Assembly (NCBI RefSeq): GCF_022346545.1
Contig: NZ_JAKRNU010000002.1
Coordinates: 248,001 to 312,000 of the forward strand
DNA: 64,000 bases
From: Sporosarcina sp. ACRSM
GTDB taxonomy: Bacteria > Bacillota > Bacilli > Bacillales_A > Planococcaceae
Direction: 5' to 3'
In this document: positions 63,211-64,000 of the stretch, one piece after another
Numbering within the stretch: position 1 is the stretch's first letter
Layout of the letters: each line of letters starts with the position of its first letter
Position numbers and translations under genes: made by a program
The notes under the pieces: generated by a model
Database searches by the model: none
What the model was told of the DNA's origin: nothing
Seen by the model: only the letters and a program-made list of their open reading frames with translations

Positions 63211-63273
63211 TATAAGCGGCATCCGGTTCTAACACGATTGTACACTGTATTAGAACCTGATACCGCTATTTAA
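63211..63273 (-). terminator. Terminator after the right-edge hydrolase
   Basis: AGCGG-ATC-GGTTCTAA pairs with TTAGAACC-GAT-CCGCT with two or three mismatches, followed by an AT-rich stretch on the minus strand, 22 bases after the hydrolase stop. Confidence 0.55.
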
Positions 63274-63295
63274 AAGGAACAATTATCTTTTTATA

Positions 63296-64000
63296 TTATA
63301 CTGCTTTCACCTTACCTAGAAATTTGAGCAGCGTATCGTTAAATTTTTCGGCTTCTTCGATTTGTGGTGCATGGCCGCTCTGTTCGAATCTAACCAATGT
63401 TGCATCTGGAATCTGCGCTTGCAAATAATCACTCGTTTCTTTACGATAGAAACTTTTAGCTCCATATGTGATGAGACAAGGAACGGATATCTTCGGCAAT
63501 ATCTCTCTATAATCTTGGAGTGCCATCGCTATCCACATGGCAAGCATCACATGAGGGGTATTTTTCTCCGCTTCTTCAAAACACCACTGTAGCATTTCTG
63601 GATCGTCGAAAGTCGGCGCAAACATCGCAGGAACAAAACCTTGTGTGTGCACTTTCCAGTCTGTTGCAATGCTCGCCAATGTCCATAAGTTTTTCTCATG
63701 CTGGAAATCCCCAAATAACCCAAGCTCCCATTCCTCATCAGTCAACAGCTTCGGTGTCATATCGATATAGCAGAGACTTTCTATATTGTCGCATCCATAA
63801 TTTTTCACATACTCCCAAATGATATGTGTGCCCATCGACCAACCTACCAAAGAGACATCTTCCAATTTCAGGTAAGTTATCAAATCCCTTAAGTCTTTTG
63901 CAAATTGGGCCATCGTCAAACCCTGTTCGACTCTACTGGAGTCCCCATGCCCACGGAGATCATAACGGATGACACGATGATGTTTTGCCAGCTCGTTAAT
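63296..64000 (-). CDS. Alpha/beta hydrolase (start outside window)
   Basis: At least 234 residues; the frame stays open to the window edge (HHRVIRYDLRGHGDSSRVEQ), so the start lies beyond 64000. Nucleophile in VGWSMGTH and catalytic His in SGHAPQIEE; the LRGHGDSS loop is typical of carboxylic-ester and ring-cleavage hydrolases. It lies upstream of the pxp/Mo-hydroxylase operon on the same strand and may belong to the same pathway (inference). Confidence 0.88.
   Translation of the reverse strand: MNELAKHHRVIRYDLRGHGDSSRVEQGLTMAQFAKDLRDLITYLKLEDVSLVGWSMGTHIIWEYVKNYGCDNIESLCYIDMTPKLLTDEEWELGLFGDFQHEKNLWTLASIATDWKVHTQGFVPAMFAPTFDDPEMLQWCFEEAEKNTPHVMLAMWIAMALQDYREILPKISVPCLITYGAKSFYRKETSDYLQAQIPDATLVRFEQSGHAPQIEEAEKFNDTLLKFLGKVKAV

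Larger units (their letters stand above)
62845..63295. other. Intergenic region upstream of pxpB with two hairpins
   Basis: Must hold the operon promoter for pxpB, but no clear consensus box was picked out. Two terminator-like hairpins lie at 63039 and 63211. A 68-codon plus-strand frame overlapping the first hairpin is not accepted. Confidence 0.5.

Noticed and set aside
1-64000. CRISPR arrays, tRNA or rRNA genes, prophage
   Set aside because: No regularly spaced short repeats, no cloverleaf or rRNA sequence, and no phage structural genes were seen.

Overview
The window looks like chromosomal DNA of an endospore-forming low-GC Gram-positive bacterium of the Bacillales, probably a Planococcaceae/Sporosarcina-type genome (the family placement is inference). 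Direct support: two small acid-soluble spore proteins (a Tlp type at 36924 and a gamma type at 45541), a SqhC/sporulenol-synthase-type triterpene cyclase, a gram-positive RNase J, homologues of B. subtilis YppC, YitT, YunC and YxcD, and strong AGGAGG-type ribosome binding sites in front of nearly every gene. No rRNA, tRNA, CRISPR array or complete prophage was seen.

Layout. 1-8 kb: the end of a sigma-54 activator, a zinc alcohol dehydrogenase, a XRE-cupin repressor divergent from a CynX/NimT-type exporter with three copies of an operator-like motif between them, a YhgE-like membrane protein, and an ornithine cyclodeaminase gene beheaded by an IS200/IS605-type TnpB element. 8-19 kb: gene remnants, small metabolic genes, a LysE exporter, a LysR/flavin-reductase pair, an ECF sigma with its DUF4179 anti-sigma, an NCS1 permease, a SEC-C protein and an MBL-fold hydrolase. 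20-21.4 kb: an IS110-family element with a likely bridge RNA upstream. 21-31 kb: YitT, YunC, a class A PBP with a very long Lys/Glu tail, a Tim44-like/YxcD pair, a MATE pump, a YppC pair and SqhC. 31-36 kb: two paralogous LysE exporters around an MFS transporter, then an APC permease and a hydrolase. 37-45 kb: Tlp, an unrecognised 528-residue protein, a two-gene SF1 helicase operon, and a Na/Pi-type transporter. 45-52 kb: RNase J, a membrane serine protease, a DUF3870 protein and a padR/HAAS/propeller operon.

52-64 kb is a catabolic island read leftwards. An 11-gene operon runs from pxpB (62844) to a MobA-like gene (53680). It joins PxpABC and a biotinyl carrier to a three-subunit molybdenum hydroxylase (CoxG, CoxS, CoxL, CoxM) and its XdhC and MoCo maturation factors. 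An FAD monooxygenase and a Dabb protein follow. The set suggests oxidation and ring opening of an unidentified N-heterocycle or lactam; the substrate is inference.

The most unusual non-coding feature is a family of three long, multi-hairpin repeats (31117-31310, 35521-35875 reversed, 51726-51918). Two copies share 91 identical bases 20 kb apart. Their outer stems differ in sequence but keep their pairing, and one end resembles the left end of the TnpB element in the same window.
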